31,025 nucleotides of DNA from CAIYZT01 sp052387855 (GCA_052387855.1 JBQTIT010000084.1:1-31025); one strand, 5' to 3'. Shown: positions 15,071 through 23,213, counted from the first letter of the stretch. Numbers and translations are program-made. The notes: generated by a model not told the origin, from the sequence alone.

Positions 15071-15158
15071 GAATTGGGCCGCGCCTGCCTGGGCGGGCGC
15101 GGAATCGCGCCTGCCGGGGGCAGGCAGGCGCGGACCAATTCGATTGAAATCAAATTGG
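15071..15158. repeat. Long inverted repeat and AT-rich palindrome at a convergent junction
   Basis: The 20-nt arm at 15071-15090 matches the complement of 15122-15141 at 19 of 20 positions, with a 31-nt spacer. A nested perfect 10-bp hairpin (CGCGCCTGCC, loop GGGGGCA, GGCAGGCGCG) lies at its right side. Overlapping it is an imperfect 24-bp AT-rich palindrome (15135-15158) flanked by A7 at 15161-15167, which is a U-run for the minus-strand gene ending at 15170. The nested hairpin shares GCGCCTGCCGGGGG with the one at 63-76. The 209-bp gap 14961-15169 holds no gene that I can support. Confidence 0.6.
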
Positions 15159-15169
15159 ACAAAAAAACC

Positions 15170-16000
15170 CTACCCCAACAGCCCCCGCAGCCCCGCGCGA
15201 TAGTCCGGATAGATCAGCCCATAGCCCAGATCGCGCTTCATCCGGTCATTCCTGACGCGCTTGTTCTCGGCGTAAAAGCTGCGCGCCATCGCTGACATCT
15301 CGGCCGCTTCATAGGGCACCTCGGGCGGGGCGGGCAGACCCAGCAGCGCGGCGGCGTGCGACAGCACATCCTCGGGCGGGGCGGGGTCGTCGTCGCAAAG
15401 ATTGTAGACCGCCCCCGGATCGGGCTGGCCCATGGAGGCCAGCAGCGCGCCGGCGATGTCATCGACATGGATGCGCGAAAACACCTGGCCCGGCTTGATG
15501 ATGCGCCGCGCGGTCCCGTCGCGCACCTTTTCAAAGGGGCCGCGCCCGGGGCCGTAGATGCCCGCCAGCCGGAAGATGTGCAGCGGCAGCCCGGTTGCGG
15601 CCCAGGCAACCTCGGCCGCCACCCGCGCCTTGCCGCGCGCAGTGGTCGGGGTGAGCGGCGTCGTCTCGTCCACCCAGGCGCCGCCGTGATCGCCGTAGAC
15701 CGCCGTGGTCGACAAATACCCCAGCCAGAACGGCCGCGCCAGCGCCAGCGCCGCACCAAAGGTGGCCAGCACCGGGTCTGCGCCGTCCTCGGGCGGGACA
15801 GAGATCAGGATATGGCTGGCCGCGCCGATCGCGCCCGCCACCTCCGGGCCCCAGAGCAGCGGCTCGACGCCACTTGCCGCGATGGCGTCCATCGCCTCGG
15901 GCCGCCGGGTGGTGCCGGCAACCTGCCAGCCCCGCGCCAGCACCCGCTCCGCCAGCCGCGCCGCCGTATAGCCATGACCGATGCAAAGAAGCCGCCCCAT
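15170..16000 (-). CDS. NAD(P)-binding SDR-like protein (YeeZ type)
   Basis: A 276-residue Rossmann-fold protein. The dinucleotide-binding motif is GHGYTAARLAERV near residues 8-20, then GTTRRPEAM, and STTAVYGDHGGAWVDE, like extended short-chain dehydrogenases. It resembles the YeeZ group of NAD-dependent epimerase-like proteins. At the expected YxxxK position the sequence reads TPTTARGKARVAAE, so the catalytic tyrosine is not evident. A true dehydrogenase or epimerase activity is therefore doubtful. HVDDIAGALLASM and a VYNLCDDDPAPPEDV substrate-side segment follow. It is divergent from amn and converges on the bicupin gene. Confidence 0.85.
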   Translation of the reverse strand: MGRLLCIGHGYTAARLAERVLARGWQVAGTTRRPEAMDAIAASGVEPLLWGPEVAGAIGAASHILISVPPEDGADPVLATFGAALALARPFWLGYLSTTAVYGDHGGAWVDETTPLTPTTARGKARVAAEVAWAATGLPLHIFRLAGIYGPGRGPFEKVRDGTARRIIKPGQVFSRIHVDDIAGALLASMGQPDPGAVYNLCDDDPAPPEDVLSHAAALLGLPAPPEVPYEAAEMSAMARSFYAENKRVRNDRMKRDLGYGLIYPDYRAGLRGLLG

Positions 16001-16120
16001 GCGCCGACTATGTTGACCCCGCCGCCAAAGGGCAAGACCGCGCGGCGCCTGTCATCAACACGTCACTTGCGCCCGCCCCCCGGTTTCGATTTATATGGCC
16101 GATCAAAAAACGGACATGCC

Positions 16121-17599
16121 ATGCACGACGAGCCTCACGCCTTCAAGACCCCAAGCGCCGCCGCGCCCCGGCTTTTCACCGACGCCGCCGCCGCTGTTGC
16201 CGCGCTCGAAACCCTTTATGCCGAGGCGACCGGCTTTCTGGTCGAGGAATTCTCGCGGGTTGTCGCACGCGGCAGGCCGGCCACCCGCATCCGCGCCTTC
16301 TACCCCGAGATCCGTCTTTCCGTGACCAGCCACGCCAAGACCGACAGCCGCCTTGCCTTTGGCCATGTGGCCAAGCCGGGGGTCTATTCGACCAGCATCA
16401 CCAACCCGGCCCTGTTTCGCAACTACCTGATCCAGCAGCTTGAGCTTTTGATGCTGAACCACGGGGTACCGGTGCAGATCGGACCTTCGGACACGCCGAT
16501 TCCGGTGCATTTCGCCGTGGCCGGGCGGTCCGAGGTGTCGGTGCCGCAAGAGGGCACGCTGGACTTTTCGCTGCGCGATGTCTTTGACGTGCCGGACCTG
16601 TCGACCACCAACGACGACATCGTCAACGGCACACGCCTGTATAACCCCGATGGCTCGTACCCGCTCGCCCCCTTTACCGCGCAGCGGGTGGATTATTCGC
16701 TGGCCCGCCTGTCGCACTACACCGCCACCGACGCGGTGCATTTCCAGAACCATGTGCTGTTCACCAACTATCAGTTCTACGTCGAGGAATTCGAGGCGCA
16801 CGCCCGCCAGATGCTGGCCGACCCCGCCTCGGGCTATACCGAATTCGTCGCGACCGGGAACCAGTCGATCACCACGGCGGAGGGGGTCATCACCCCCTCG
16901 GCCAAGCTGCCGCAGATGCCGACCTTCCACCTCAAGCGCGCCGATGGAAACGGCATCACGCTGGTCAACATCGGCGTCGGCCCCTCGAACGCCAAGACCG
17001 CGACCGACCACATCGCGGTGCTGCGCCCGCATGCCTGGCTGATGGTCGGCCACTGCGCCGGCCTGCGCAACAGCCAGTCGCTGGGCGATTACTGCCTGGC
17101 CCACGCCTATCTGCGCGAGGATCATGTGCTGGACGACGATCTGCCGATCTGGGTGCCGATCCCGGCCCTGGCCGAGATCCAGATCGCGCTTGAAGAGGCG
17201 GTGGCAGAGGTGACGCAGCTCAAGGGCTATGAGCTGAAACGCATCATGCGCACCGGCACCGTCGCCACCATCGACAACCGCAACTGGGAACTGCGCGACC
17301 AGTCCGGCCCGGTGCGGCGGCTGTCGCAATCGCGCGCCATCGCGCTTGACATGGAATCGGCCACCATCGCCGCCAACGGCTTTCGCTTTCGCGTTCCCTA
17401 CGGCACCTTGCTCTGCGTGTCGGACAAACCGCTGCACGGCGAGCTGAAGCTGCCCGGCATGGCCTCGGACTTCTACAAGACCCAGGTTTCGCGGCACCTC
17501 AAGATCGGCATCCGCGCGATGGAGCTGTTGTCGGCCATGCCGATCGAGCGCATCCACAGCCGCAAACTGCGCAGCTTCGAGGAAACCGCCTTTCTCTAG
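16121..17599 (+). CDS. amn: AMP nucleosidase
   Basis: Hydrolyses AMP to adenine and ribose 5-phosphate, a purine salvage and adenylate-control step. The 492-residue length matches E. coli Amn. An N-terminal helical and beta regulatory part (1-180) includes the GHVAKPGVYSTSITNP segment. The C-terminal phosphorylase-like domain has NIGVGPSNAKTATDHIAVLRP, then MVGHCAGLR, and the DMESATIAANGFRFRVPYGTLLCVSDKP segment typical of the nucleoside-phosphorylase superfamily. The ATG at 16121 is chosen because upstream in-frame sequence overlaps the divergent SDR gene. The 120-bp divergent gap contains an AT-rich TTATATGG stretch that may belong to its promoter. Confidence 0.95.
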   Translation: MHDEPHAFKTPSAAAPRLFTDAAAAVAALETLYAEATGFLVEEFSRVVARGRPATRIRAFYPEIRLSVTSHAKTDSRLAFGHVAKPGVYSTSITNPALFRNYLIQQLELLMLNHGVPVQIGPSDTPIPVHFAVAGRSEVSVPQEGTLDFSLRDVFDVPDLSTTNDDIVNGTRLYNPDGSYPLAPFTAQRVDYSLARLSHYTATDAVHFQNHVLFTNYQFYVEEFEAHARQMLADPASGYTEFVATGNQSITTAEGVITPSAKLPQMPTFHLKRADGNGITLVNIGVGPSNAKTATDHIAVLRPHAWLMVGHCAGLRNSQSLGDYCLAHAYLREDHVLDDDLPIWVPIPALAEIQIALEEAVAEVTQLKGYELKRIMRTGTVATIDNRNWELRDQSGPVRRLSQSRAIALDMESATIAANGFRFRVPYGTLLCVSDKPLHGELKLPGMASDFYKTQVSRHLKIGIRAMELLSAMPIERIHSRKLRSFEETAFL

Positions 17600-17731
17600 C
17601 GGGCCCCGCATCCGCTGCGCCGCGGCATATGAAAAAGCTTGCGCTCGGTCAAAAACCCTTGTTTAGCAGACAAGGCTGGCCCGACCGGGCCCAAACAACT
17701 CCGCTTCGGGCGGCTGAAACAGGGGATAGAC

Positions 17732-18019
17732 ATGTCAAAACCGATGACCAAGACTCAGCTCGTTGCCGCCTTGGCCGATGCCATGGGCTCGGACAAGAAA
17801 ACCGCCAACGCCGCGCTTGACGCCCTGTCGGCGGTGGTGACGCGCGAGGTTGCCGGCGGTGGCACCGTGACCCTGCCCGGCCTTGGCAAGGTCGCCTGCC
17901 GCGCCCGCCCCGAGCGCATGGTCCGCAATCCCGCGACCGGCGAGCAGATGAAGAAGGCCGCCGACAAGCAGGTCAAGTTCACCATCGCCAAGTCGCTGAA
18001 GGATTCGGTCAACGGCTGA
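17732..18019 (+). CDS. hup: HU family DNA-binding protein
   Basis: A 95-residue nucleoid protein that bends and constrains DNA as a dimer. It begins MSKPMTKTQLVAALADAMG; the alpha-helical dimerisation part is followed by the GTVTLPGLGKVACRARPERMVRNPATGEQM arm in three segments, with the proline that intercalates into DNA in RNPATGE. The C-terminal helix is KSLKDSVNG. Length and motif match HU rather than IHF, though the A-R-P-E-R arm is slightly unusual. AGGGGA precedes the ATG by about 6 nt. It is monocistronic: a terminator follows at 18050-18072. Confidence 0.9.
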   Translation: MSKPMTKTQLVAALADAMGSDKKTANAALDALSAVVTREVAGGGTVTLPGLGKVACRARPERMVRNPATGEQMKKAADKQVKFTIAKSLKDSVNG

Positions 18020-18049
18020 TCCGGGGCGCCGCAAGGCCCGGACCTTGGG

Positions 18050-18072
18050 GGTCGCCAGGAGGCGGCCCTTTT
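18050..18072 (+). terminator. Intrinsic terminator of the HU gene
   Basis: GGTCGCC (18050-18056), loop AGGA, GGCGGCC (18061-18067): a 7-bp stem with one G-U pair, followed by CTTTTC. It ends 30 bp after the HU stop and 18 bp before the next gene. Confidence 0.65.
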
Positions 18073-18090
18073 CATTGGCAAGGCAATGAC

Positions 18091-18957
18091 ATGGATCCCC
18101 GCGCGGCCCTGATGGGCACCCTCTTTGCCCTGATGTGGTCCTCGGCCTTTGCCTCGGCCCGCATCATCGTGGCCGAGGCGCCGCCGCTGGGGTCGCTGTC
18201 GCTGCGCTTTCTGATCGCGGGCGCGCTGGCGGTCCTGATCGCAAGGGCGCTGGGACAGTCCTGGCGCCTGCCGCGCGCCCAGACCCGCGCGGTGGTCCTG
18301 TTCGGCCTGTGCCAGAACGCGCTCTACCTCGGGCTCAACTTCGTCGCGCTGCAACGGGTCGAGGCAGGCCTGGCGGCGATCATCGCTTCGTCGATGCCGC
18401 TGATGGTGGCGGCGCTGGGCTGGGCCCTGCGCGGGCAAAGGGTTTCTGCGCTGGGCCTGGCCGGGCTTCTGGCCGGCCTTGCGGGCACCGGGCTGATCCT
18501 TGGCACGCGGCTGCAGGGCGGCGCAGACCCGGCGGGCCTCGTGATGTGCATCGGCGGCGCGCTGGCCCTGGCCATCGCGACGCTGACCCTGACGAGCGCC
18601 GCACCCTCGGGCAATCTGTTGATGGTCGTGGGCCTGCAGATGCTGGTCGGCGCGGCGGCGCTGGGCGCGGCGGCCCTGGCGCTGGAGCCGCCGCGCCTGT
18701 CCACCTCGGCCGCCTTCGTGCTGGCCATGGCCTATCAGATCCTGATCCCCGGCCTGGCCGCGACACTGATCTGGTTCTGGCTGGTGGCCCGGATCGGCGC
18801 GGTCCGCGCCTCGGCCTTTCACTTTCTGAACCCCTTTTTCGGCGTCGCCGTCGGCGCGGCGCTGCTGGATGAGCGGGTGACGCCGCTCGACATGCTCGGC
18901 GTCGCCATCGCCGCCTCGGGCATCCTCGCGGTCCAGATCAGCCGCATGAAGACGTGA
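18091..18957 (+). CDS. DMT superfamily (EamA) transporter
   Basis: A 288-residue membrane protein with about ten hydrophobic helices in two EamA repeats. The first repeat opens with LFALMWSSAFASARIIVAEA and contains a PPLGSLSLRFLIAGAL segment. The second has FHFLNPFFGVAVGAALLDERV, the RhaT/EamA-type end motif. Family members export amino acids, purines or other metabolites; substrate cannot be told. It starts 18 bp after the HU terminator and ends in a convergent region filled by a palindromic element. Confidence 0.88.
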   Translation: MDPRAALMGTLFALMWSSAFASARIIVAEAPPLGSLSLRFLIAGALAVLIARALGQSWRLPRAQTRAVVLFGLCQNALYLGLNFVALQRVEAGLAAIIASSMPLMVAALGWALRGQRVSALGLAGLLAGLAGTGLILGTRLQGGADPAGLVMCIGGALALAIATLTLTSAAPSGNLLMVVGLQMLVGAAALGAAALALEPPRLSTSAAFVLAMAYQILIPGLAATLIWFWLVARIGAVRASAFHFLNPFFGVAVGAALLDERVTPLDMLGVAIAASGILAVQISRMKT

Positions 18958-18965
18958 CCGCCCGC

Positions 18966-19119
18966 CATCATCCTCCGTGCCCAAATACCCCACGGGGGGC
19001 GCCGGTTTGGCACAAACCGGCGTGGGGGTGTGAAACCCCCGCGACGCCGCCGGCCGGGCAAGGGCGGGGGTTTTCCACCCCCGGGCGCCTTTGTGCCAAA
19101 GGCGCCTCCCCCGGAGGAT
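18966..19119. repeat. BIME-like palindromic doublet in a convergent gap
   Basis: About 150 bp with mirror symmetry. The outer ends ATCCTCCG (18970-18977) and CGGAGGAT (19112-19119) are complementary. Hairpin A (19000-19022, 10-bp stem) has apex TTTGGCACAAA; hairpin D (19084-19106, 9-bp stem) has apex TTTGTGCCAAA, its exact reverse complement. Between them are two hairpins with GGGGG/CCCCC stems (19024-19040 and 19066-19082). So two units are joined head to head. A solitary unit recurs at 25974-26051. Likely a bidirectional terminator or mRNA end-protecting element (inference). Confidence 0.75.
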
Positions 19120-19150
19120 ACTTTTCCACAGGGGATGAAGGCAGGGGCCT

Positions 19151-19420
19151 TCAGTCGTTGATGTCGCGGTGCCAGATCTTCACCTGGCCCTCGCGCACGC
19201 CCATCGTGCGGCGCAACACCAGCCAGGCCGCAAGGCTGAGCACGGCAAAGACCGCCACCAGCGCGGCGGGGCCGCCGGTCAGAAGCCCCAGCCCGATCAG
19301 CGCGCCGGTCAGGGCCGCGCCGATGGCGAAGCCAAGAAAGATGAAGCCGGGCACGATCACCTCAAGCACGCCCAGCGCGAAGCCGGCCACGATCCAGAGC
19401 CACCAGACCTGCAACATCAT
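19151..19420 (-). CDS. NfeD-like membrane protein (short form)
   Basis: An 89-residue protein with two or three membrane helices: LWIVAGFALGVLEVIVPGFIF, a second stretch around AIGAALTGALIGLGLL, and LAAWLVLRRTMG. It ends in a short soluble tail. The FALGVLEVIVPGF pattern is typical of short NfeD-type proteins encoded next to SPFH genes. Its ATG overlaps the TGA of the SPFH gene by 4 bp (ATGA), indicating translational coupling and partnership. The long-form serine protease domain and full OB-fold are absent. Confidence 0.85.
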   Translation of the reverse strand: MMLQVWWLWIVAGFALGVLEVIVPGFIFLGFAIGAALTGALIGLGLLTGGPAALVAVFAVLSLAAWLVLRRTMGVREGQVKIWHRDIND

Positions 19421-20298
19421 GCGCGTCCCTTCAGCATCTTGAAGGCGTCGCCAAAGGCCTCCAGCGCCTGGGTCGGGACCAGGATCATCTGCTTGCCCTC
19501 GCCCTTGCCGACCATGGTCAAGGCCTCGACCTGCTTCAGCGCCAGTTGGTACTGCACCGCCTCGATGCCGCTGGCCTGGATCGCCGCCGCGATCGCGGTG
19601 GTGGCATAGGCCTCGGCATCGGCGGTGATCTTCTTGGCCTTGGCCTGCTGCTCGGCGGCGTAAAGATCGGCGTCGGCCGACAGCTCGACCGCGCGTTTCA
19701 GGCCCTCGGCCTCGGTCACCTGGGCGCGGCGGGCGCGTTCGGCGTTGAGCTGCTGCAACATGGCCGAGCGGGTGGCCTCGTCCAGGCTGACGTCAAGCAG
19801 TTCGGCCCGCGTCACCTCGATGCCCCAGTCCTCGACCATCACCGCGACCTGCTCGCGCACCTTGGAGATCAGCTCGGTGCGGTTCGACTGGACCTGGTCC
19901 AGTTCCAGCTTGCCGATTTCGGAGCGGACGATCCCCGCCACGGTCGTGGCGATGGCGGCATCGACATCGCGGATGCGGTAGACGGTCTTTTCCGGCTCGG
20001 TGATGCGGTAAAAGACGCTGGTTTCAACCTTGACCAGCACGTTGTCGGCGGTAATGGCGTCCTGGTGGGCGTTGGGCAACTGGCGTTCCAGCACCGAGAT
20101 CTTGTGCGGAACGCGGTCCAGGAAGGGAACGATGAAGTTGATTCCCGGCCCCAGCACCGCCCGCAGACGGCCAAAGCGCTCGACCACGTATTTCTGGCTT
20201 TGCGGCACGATGCGCACGCCCAGAAAGATGCACAGGATGATGAAGGCCGCCAGCGCCAGCAGCACCGCATTTCCCCCGAACCAAAGCGAACCAGACAT
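19417..20298 (-). CDS. SPFH/stomatin-like membrane protein (QmcA/HflC type)
   Basis: A 293-residue protein anchored by one N-terminal helix (about 9-27). The SPFH (prohibitin-homology) domain starts with VRIVPQSQKYVVERFGRL and includes PFLDRVPHKISVLERQL. A long Ala/Glu-rich coiled coil (about 190-245, AERARRAQVTEAEGLKRA) follows, then the KGEGKQMILVPTQ tail. Such proteins form large membrane cages that organise membrane domains and regulate proteases. The pair with the NfeD-like gene is the classic SPFH-NfeD arrangement. GGGAGG-type sequence precedes the ATG at 20298. Confidence 0.92.
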   Translation of the reverse strand: MSGSLWFGGNAVLLALAAFIILCIFLGVRIVPQSQKYVVERFGRLRAVLGPGINFIVPFLDRVPHKISVLERQLPNAHQDAITADNVLVKVETSVFYRITEPEKTVYRIRDVDAAIATTVAGIVRSEIGKLELDQVQSNRTELISKVREQVAVMVEDWGIEVTRAELLDVSLDEATRSAMLQQLNAERARRAQVTEAEGLKRAVELSADADLYAAEQQAKAKKITADAEAYATTAIAAAIQASGIEAVQYQLALKQVEALTMVGKGEGKQMILVPTQALEAFGDAFKMLKGRA

Positions 20299-20373
20299 GG
20301 AAAACCTCCCTCATCCCACGCTGTCATAGATAGGAGACTTACGCCGCCGGCGCAAGTCCGGCATGGGCGCGGT

Positions 20374-21237
20374 CTATTCGGCGGCCAGCCGCAGCGCGCC
20401 GGGGCGGCCGATGTCGGCGATGCGGGCCAGCACCGCGCTGATCCCCGCCCGAAAGGCGGCAAAGCCGGGGCCGCGCGTGACCTCGGCCTCGTTCATGTAA
20501 AGGCTGCGGTCGATCTCGATCTGCACGACGTGCCGCCCGGTCGAGGGGCGGCCGTAGCTTTGCGCGATGAAGGCGCCGGCAAAGGGGACATTTCGGCTGA
20601 CCCGCAGGCCGGCCTGCTGAAAGGCCGCCTCGATCTCTTCGATGACATGGCCGCCGGCGGCCGCGCCGAACCGGTCGCCCAGCACCACTTCGGGTCGCGG
20701 CTGACCGGGCCGGGTGTGGCTTTCGATCGCCTCGTGCGGCATCGAATGGCAATCGACCAGAATCGCCTGGCCAAAGCGGGCGTGGGTTTCGTCGATCAGG
20801 CGGCGCAGGGCGTCGTGGTAGGGATGCCAATGCCCGCGCAGCCGCGCCTCGGCCTCGGACAGGGTCAGCTTGCCGCGATAGATGTGGCGGCCGCCCGACA
20901 CGACGCGGGGAATCACCCCGATGCCGGACGAGACGCGCGGGTTGAGCGGCGTGCGGTGAACCCCCTCGATCAGGGCCGGGTCCAGCTCTTCGGGGCCGCG
21001 GTTCAGATCGATGAAGGCGCGGGGGATGTCGGCCAGCATCAGCGGCGCGCCGACCGCGGTCGCATCGGCCAGCAGTTCGTCGACAAAGGCGTCTTCGGAA
21101 GAGCGCAAGGCCAGCGAATCAAGCACGCTTTGCGCCAGAAAGGCGGGCGGATAGGTCCTGCCGCTGTGCGGCGAGGCAAAGATCACCGACGTGGTCTGCT
21201 CTTGCGGCCGCAAAAGCCGAAAACTTCCGCTCTGCAT
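20374..21237 (-). CDS. N-formylglutamate amidohydrolase-like protein
   Basis: A 287-residue FGase-family protein (as in HutG) that in characterised members hydrolyses N-formylglutamate to formate and glutamate in histidine degradation. Motifs: ASPHSGRTYP near residue 25-35, DIPRAFIDLNRGPEELDP, and LVDCHSMPHEAIESH, which supply the predicted zinc ligands and active-site residues. The start at 21237 is preceded by GGAGGG with 5-nt spacing, better than an in-frame start 66 bp upstream. No other hut genes are adjacent, so its true substrate may differ. Followed by a 75-bp gap before the SPFH gene. Confidence 0.88.
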   Translation of the reverse strand: MQSGSFRLLRPQEQTTSVIFASPHSGRTYPPAFLAQSVLDSLALRSSEDAFVDELLADATAVGAPLMLADIPRAFIDLNRGPEELDPALIEGVHRTPLNPRVSSGIGVIPRVVSGGRHIYRGKLTLSEAEARLRGHWHPYHDALRRLIDETHARFGQAILVDCHSMPHEAIESHTRPGQPRPEVVLGDRFGAAAGGHVIEEIEAAFQQAGLRVSRNVPFAGAFIAQSYGRPSTGRHVVQIEIDRSLYMNEAEVTRGPGFAAFRAGISAVLARIADIGRPGALRLAAE

Positions 21238-21388
21238 TCGGGCCCTCCGCGCTTTGGGCACTATAGGGGCAAAATCATGCGCACTGAAACCCCTTGAAAG
21301 CACCCCCTGATCTGAGTATAGCCCCCCAGACCGACGCGGATCCGCCCGCGTCCTTTTCTTTGGGGCGCGGCGGACCAGACGGCAGCGT

Positions 21389-21463
21389 GGGCGGTTAGCT
21401 CAGCGGTAGAGCACTACGTTGACATCGTAGTGGCCACTGGTTCGATCCCAGTACCGCCCACCA
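21389..21463 (+). tRNA. tRNA-Val(GAC)
   Basis: Complete cloverleaf: acceptor GGGCGGT (21389-21395) paired with ACCGCCC (21453-21459), then A and an encoded CCA. D arm GCTC/GAGC; anticodon stem CTACG/CGTAG with loop TTGACAT and anticodon GAC (21421-21423); T arm with TTCGATC. It reads GUC and GUU. It stands alone between the divergent N-formylglutamate amidohydrolase-like gene and rpmJ. Integrated DNA is not seen at its 3' end. Confidence 0.97.
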
Positions 21464-21529
21464 TTCGCCGCCCTTCGGGGCATGGGTTCAATCAGGCGCG
21501 ACTTGCGCCGCGTAGAAGGAGGGCAGACC

Positions 21530-21655
21530 ATGAAGGTTGCCAACTCGCTCCGCTCGCTGAAGACGCGTCACCGCGATTGCCAGGTCGTGCGCCGCAAGGG
21601 CCGCGTCTATGTGATCAACAAGACGCAAAAGCGCTACAAGGCCCGTCAGGGTTGA
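21530..21655 (+). CDS. rpmJ: 50S ribosomal protein bL36 (zinc-free form)
   Basis: A 41-residue protein of the large ribosomal subunit, found by its sequence MKVANSLRSLKTRHRDCQ and the ending VYVINKTQKRYKARQG. Only one cysteine (C17) is present, so it is the C-minus paralogue that does not bind zinc, which is the usual type in alphaproteobacteria. A strong AAGGAGG ribosome-binding site lies at 21516-21522. It is 66 bp after the tRNA and followed by an intrinsic terminator. Confidence 0.96.
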   Translation: MKVANSLRSLKTRHRDCQVVRRKGRVYVINKTQKRYKARQG

Positions 21656-21678
21656 GAAGCGTTCAGCACGGATGATGG

Positions 21679-21708
21679 GCCGCCAGGGGGAACCTTCGGC
21701 GGCTTTTT
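21679..21708 (+). terminator. Intrinsic terminator of rpmJ
   Basis: GCCGCC (21679-21684) pairs with GGCGGC (21698-21703), with additional AGG/CCT pairing inside, followed by TTTTT (21704-21708). It ends 24 bp before the next start codon. Confidence 0.8.
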
Positions 21709-21732
21709 CATTTTCCCCTTCCGGAGGCAGCC

Positions 21733-22350
21733 ATGCACCCCAATCCCGCCTTTCGCCAGGAGCCGCAGGACCAGAACCTGGCCTATGCCCGCGCGCGCGG
21801 CTTTGGCGCGCTGTCGGTCAACGGCGCCGCCGGTCCGCTGATGGCGCATGTCCCGTTCCTTTTGTCGCAGAGCGGCAGCCATGCCGATATTCACCTGGCC
21901 CGGTCAAACGCGATTGCCCGAGCCGATATGCCCTGCGCCGCCGTTCTGGCGGTTGCCGGGCCGGACGCCTATGTCTCGCCGGACTGGTACGCCATGGCCG
22001 ATCAGGTGCCGACCTGGAACTATGTCGCCGTGCACCTGCGCGGCCGGCTGGAGCCCTTGCCGGCCAGCGCGCTTGGTCCGATGGTCGACGCGCTGTCGGA
22101 GGTGTTTGAGTCCCGGCTCCTGCCCAAGCCGGTCTGGACATCCGCCAAGATGGGCGCGGGCGTCATGGAGCGGCTGCTGCGCATGATCGTGCCGTTCCGC
22201 CTGATGATCGAAACGGTCGAGGGCACCTGGAAGCTGAACCAGAACAAGCCGGCCGATGCGCGGGCCGGAGTGATCGCGGCGCTGGAGGGGCGGGGCGGTC
22301 CGTCGGGCGATGCGATGCTTGCCAGTCTGATGCGCGATCTGCCAGAGTGA
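21733..22350 (+). CDS. FMN-binding PaiB-like protein
   Basis: A 205-residue protein of the PaiB/FMN-binding split-barrel family. It has the pattern MHPNPAFRQ, then RGFGALSVN and GPLMAHVPFLL, followed by YVSPDWYAMADQVPTWNYVAVHLRG, the family hallmark. The tail EGTWKLNQNKPADARAGVI is also typical. Bacillus PaiB is described as a negative regulator of sporulation and protease genes; in proteobacteria the role is unclear and flavin or heme-related activity is possible. Starts 24 bp after the rpmJ terminator. A GST gene follows 41 bp later. Confidence 0.9.
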   Translation: MHPNPAFRQEPQDQNLAYARARGFGALSVNGAAGPLMAHVPFLLSQSGSHADIHLARSNAIARADMPCAAVLAVAGPDAYVSPDWYAMADQVPTWNYVAVHLRGRLEPLPASALGPMVDALSEVFESRLLPKPVWTSAKMGAGVMERLLRMIVPFRLMIETVEGTWKLNQNKPADARAGVIAALEGRGGPSGDAMLASLMRDLPE

Positions 22351-22391
22351 CCGGGGGCGCCCTGCCCCGCACCCTTGATCGCAGGCCAGGC

Positions 22392-23000
22392 ATGCAGCTT
22401 TACACCTCTCCAACCACGCCCTTTGGCCGCAAGGTCATGGTCCAGATCATCGAATCGGGGCTCCAGTCCCGGGTCGCGATCACCGAGGTTTCGGGCAACC
22501 CGCTTGATCCCGGCACCGTGCCGGTGGCCCACAACCCGCTGGGCAAGATCCCGGCGCTGGTCATCGGCGGGGGGCAGGCGATCTATGACAGCCGGGTCAT
22601 CAGCCGCTACCTTGACGCGCAATCCGGCGCCGGGCTGTACCCGCAGGGCGATGCGCTGTGGCCGGTCCTGACGCTGGAGGCGACGGCCGACGGGATGACC
22701 GAGGCGGCCGTGCTGATGGTCTACGAGATGCGCCTGCGCCCGGAAGGCGCCCGCTTTGCCCCCTGGGTCGAAGGGCAATGGGCCAAGATCGCCCGCGCGC
22801 TGGACGCGCTGGAGGCCGGCACGCCCGGCCCGCTGGACGGTGCGCTGACCATGGGGCAGGTCGCGCTGGGCTGCGCGCTGGCCTACCTCGACTATCGCCA
22901 TGGCGCCCGCCGCTGGCAGGACGGGCGACCCCGCCTTGCCGCCTGGGCCGATGCCTTTTCGCGCCGCCCGTCGATGCTGGCGACGGTCCCCCGGGGATGA
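22392..23000 (+). CDS. Glutathione S-transferase family protein
   Basis: A 202-residue protein. The N-terminal thioredoxin-fold has MQLYTSPTTPFGRKVMVQIIE, with Ser/Thr in the active-site loop, and the glutathione-contact PALVIGGGQAIYDSRVISRYLD motif (cis-Pro and the DS of the beta-4 turn). A helical C-terminal domain follows with GALTMGQVALGCALAYLDYR. A GTG at 22347 overlapping the paiB stop would give 15 more residues; I prefer the ATG at 22392 because the fold starts there. Probably co-transcribed with the PaiB-like gene. Substrate not known. Confidence 0.88.
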   Translation: MQLYTSPTTPFGRKVMVQIIESGLQSRVAITEVSGNPLDPGTVPVAHNPLGKIPALVIGGGQAIYDSRVISRYLDAQSGAGLYPQGDALWPVLTLEATADGMTEAAVLMVYEMRLRPEGARFAPWVEGQWAKIARALDALEAGTPGPLDGALTMGQVALGCALAYLDYRHGARRWQDGRPRLAAWADAFSRRPSMLATVPRG

Positions 23001-23213
23001 GCGGGGCGGAAAATGCGCCCGAACCGGCCGGCCCCGGCGCTTTTGCCTGCCCAAAGGCCACAAAAGCAAATTTCCGGGCCCCCTGCGCCAAGTTGACCGC
23101 TTTACGGCGCCGGGAACCTTGTCTAAAACCCGCCCGGCAAGGCCATGGGCAACCCTGGCCGCATGATCGCTTGCGCCGCTTCGTCCTTGCGGCAATCGAG
23201 GGGAGAAGATCTC

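Noticed and set aside
17600..17731. A sigma-70 promoter for the HU gene (TTGCGC with TTTAGC)
   Set aside because: The -35 and -10 matches are too weak to list, although a promoter must exist in this gap.
21389..21463. Genomic island integrated at tRNA-Val
   Set aside because: The downstream genes (rpmJ, PaiB-like, GST) have normal composition, and no integrase or duplicated tRNA end is present.
23001..23213. A petABC promoter using TTGACC near 23093
   Set aside because: No acceptable -10 hexamer at 16-18 bp; the true promoter could not be recognised by eye.
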